A DNA stretch of 64,000 nt from Porphyra umbilicalis (taxonomy: Eukaryota > Rhodophyta > Bangiophyceae > Bangiales > Bangiaceae): assembly GCA_002049455.2 (NCBI GenBank), contig KV918769.1, forward strand, positions 62,001 to 126,000, written 5' to 3'. Position numbers and translations under genes: made by a program. This document shows positions 62,220-64,000 of this stretch, piece after piece. The notes beneath the pieces are model-generated. The model had not been told where the DNA came from. It did no database searches and was given only the letters and a program-made list of their open reading frames with translations. Every line of letters begins with the position of its first letter. The first letter of the stretch is position 1.

Positions 62220-64000
62220 ATGCAGGCTCCGGTTGTTGTACTCAGTACGTATTTTTTGGCTTGTCTGCTGGGGCAGAGCCTCTCTTGCTGTTTCTGCGAT
62301 TGTGCGGATTGTGCCGGACCCAGTGTGGCAGGTTGCTTGTTGGATCCCACAGACTGCCGAGAGCAGTTCCTGACTTTCATGGTGTCTCGACCTGGCCATG
62401 CTTGTGCTTGGTCTTTCTGGTGCTTACTCTTTTGTCCATTGCCCTGCCGCCACAGATACCAATGCAAAGCGGGAGTCTGGCCGGCGGGCCCAGCTCACCA
62501 ACATTGCGGCCGGCAAAGCCGTCTCGGATATCATCCGGACCACGCTCGGCCCCCGTGCCATGCTGAAAATGATCCTCGACGCGTCTGGCAGTCTGACGCT
62601 GACCAATGACGGCAATGCCATCCTCCGCGAGGTCGACGTGTCCCACCCTGCCGCGAAGAGTATCATCGAGCTGTCCCGCACGCAAGACGAAGAGGTTGGC
62701 GATGGCACGACCACCGTCGCGGTCATGGCTGGTGAGCTGCTCTCCGTGGCGGAGCCTTTTCTCAAGGCCAACATGCACCCGACGGTGGTCGTGCGCGCCT
62801 ACTTCGCGGCGCTCGACGAAGCGGTGCAGCACGCGGAGAAGATTGCGGTCGCCCTCAACGCCGACGATACGGAGAAGATGGGGGCGATTGTGGCGTCGTG
62901 CATCGGCACCAAGTACATGCACCGCCACTCAGACATGCTCGTCCGCATCGCGCTGTCGGCAGTCAAGACCGTGCGGGATGAGGTTGACGGCCGCATTGTC
63001 ATTGACACCAAGACGTACGTCAAGGTGGAGAAGTTGCCGGGTGGTGAGTTGGAGGATTCGCGCGTCCTCGACGGCGTGATGCTCGCCAAGGACGTGACGG
63101 CGGCCAATATGCGGCGGCGAATTGAAAAGCCGCGGGTGCTCCTGGTCGATTGCCCGCTCGAATACCGCAAGGCCGAGTCGGCGACCAACGTGGAGCTGAC
63201 CAAGGATTCGGACTTCCGCGCCCTCCTCGCTGCCGAGGAAGACTACGTGACGCGGATTGTCGGTGACCTGCTCGCCCACAAGCCCGACCTCCTCATCACA
63301 GAAAAGGGGGTGTCCGACCTCGCGCTTCACCTCCTCGCCAAAGCCAACGTGTCGGTCATCCGGCGGGTGCGCAAGACGGATAACAACCGCGTCGCGCGGG
63401 CGGTCGGCGCAACCATCGTGTCGCGAACGTCCGAGATTGTCGATGCGGACGTTGGTACCGGCGCGGGCCTCTTTGAGGTGACCAAAATTGGCGACGACTA
63501 CTTCACCTTCATCACCGGGTGCGACAACCCCCGCGCGTGCACCGTGCTGCTGCGTGGCGGTAGCAAGGACGTGCTCAATGAGGTCGAGCGCAACCTCCAA
63601 GACGCTCTTTGCGTTGCCCGTAATATCCTCCTCCACCCCAAGATGGTGCCGGGCGGGGGCGCCATTGAGATGGCCGTCGCCGCCCACTTGACTGCCAAAT
63701 CCAAAACGCTGACGGACGTGTCCGCGGCGCCCTACCGGGCGGTCGCCTCTGCCCTCGAGGTGGTGCCGCGGACGCTCGCGGAGAACTGCGGCGCCAAGGT
63801 CATCCGCGTCTTGACCGCCCTGCGGGCCAAGCACGCTGGCGGGGGCGGGGAGGATGCTGTGTTTTGGGGCATTGACGGCCGGTCGGGGGTGGTTGTGGAC
63901 ATGCGCACGCTCGGCGTGTGGGAGCCGCTGATCGTCAAGACGCAGACGATGAAGACGGCGGTGGAGGCGGCGGCGATGCTCCTGCGCATTGACGATATCG
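62220..64000 (+). CDS. CCT3: T-complex protein 1 subunit gamma (CCT3), 3' end cut by window
   Basis: Exon 1 is 62220-62244 and exon 2 runs from 62456 past the window end. The intron 62245-62455 (GTACGT...CACAG) joins in phase: MQAPVVVL-N-TNAKRESGRRAQ. CCT3 is one of eight subunits of the cytosolic TRiC chaperonin that folds actin and tubulin. Group II chaperonin motifs: IIRTTLGPRAMLKMILD, LTNDGNAILREVDVSHPAAK, DEEVGDGTTTVAVMAGELL (ATP-binding GDGTT), ITEKGVSDLALHLLAKANV, RRVRKTDNNRVARA, VGTGAGLFEVTKIGDDYFTF, PGGGAIEMAVAAHLT, and MKTAVEAAAMLLRIDDI at the end, a few residues short of the usual C-terminus. The gamma subunit is chosen by the FITGCDNPRACTVLLRGGSK and TKRESGRK-like start. No frame breaks. 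Confidence 0.96.

Noticed and set aside
1-64000. CRISPR arrays, rRNA and tRNA genes
   Set aside because: No regularly spaced direct repeats with unique spacers, no recognisable rRNA, and no tRNA-like A-box/B-box pair with a cloverleaf noticed by eye; a tRNA scan was not possible.

Overview
The window is nuclear DNA of a GC-rich eukaryote, most likely an alga. Genes have few introns, and the introns have clear GT-AG borders (donors such as GTAAGT, GTACGT, GTAGGT). Coding sequence is rich in Ala, Gly and Pro, and long G or C homopolymers are common. The gene content fits a photosynthetic lineage: a FAE1-type ketoacyl-CoA synthase, a biotin-pathway BioF-like enzyme, a BT1 folate/biopterin-type transporter and a plant-type PIF/Harbinger transposon. 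A bangiophyte red alga (Porphyra/Pyropia type) is my best guess. That is an inference; nothing here proves the species.

The left third (1-19 kb) is mobile and repetitive DNA. It starts with the intron-containing 3' part of a tyrosine recombinase. Next is a 0.58-kb dispersed repeat carrying a 132-bp palindromic MITE. Then comes an older inverted-repeat element, and inside one of its termini a 10.07-kb PIF/Harbinger transposon (8958-19028) with TTA target duplication and 29-bp terminal inverted repeats. The transposon encodes a DDE transposase on + with a very long Ala/Gly repeat tail. On - it encodes a Myb/SANT-like partner and a further overlapping Pro-rich frame with a Cys/His cluster.

The region 19-36 kb holds core genes: ketoacyl-CoA synthase (+), mitochondrial phosphate-carrier-like protein (-), COX17 (+), BioF-like enzyme (-), a possible ribbon-helix-helix protein (+), then a 1.5-kb foldback element with 586-bp arms, a second MITE copy, a small Cys-rich protein (+) and a diacylglycerol kinase (-). 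The region 36-46 kb has two diverged Ala/Gly-rich paralogues in opposite orientation, the second copy of the 0.58-kb repeat (with an empty MITE site), and a three-exon Alba-domain gene (-).

The region 46-64 kb is gene-dense: a two-exon single-pass membrane microprotein (+), a DNAJC9-like J-protein (-), a BT1-family transporter (+), the dolichyl glucosyltransferase ALG8 (-), an F-box/LRR-like protein (-), a heparinase II/III-like protein (+) and the chaperonin subunit CCT3 (+, cut by the window end). Several neighbours are convergent (ketoacyl-CoA synthase with the carrier, COX17 with BioF, BT1 with ALG8).

Many otherwise convincing genes change reading frame exactly at a G or C homopolymer. 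I annotate these as single genes and flag each break; they look like sequencing errors or unstable tracts rather than pseudogenes. Long open frames on both strands of the GC-rich repeats are mostly meaningless, because such sequence lacks stop codons in every frame.
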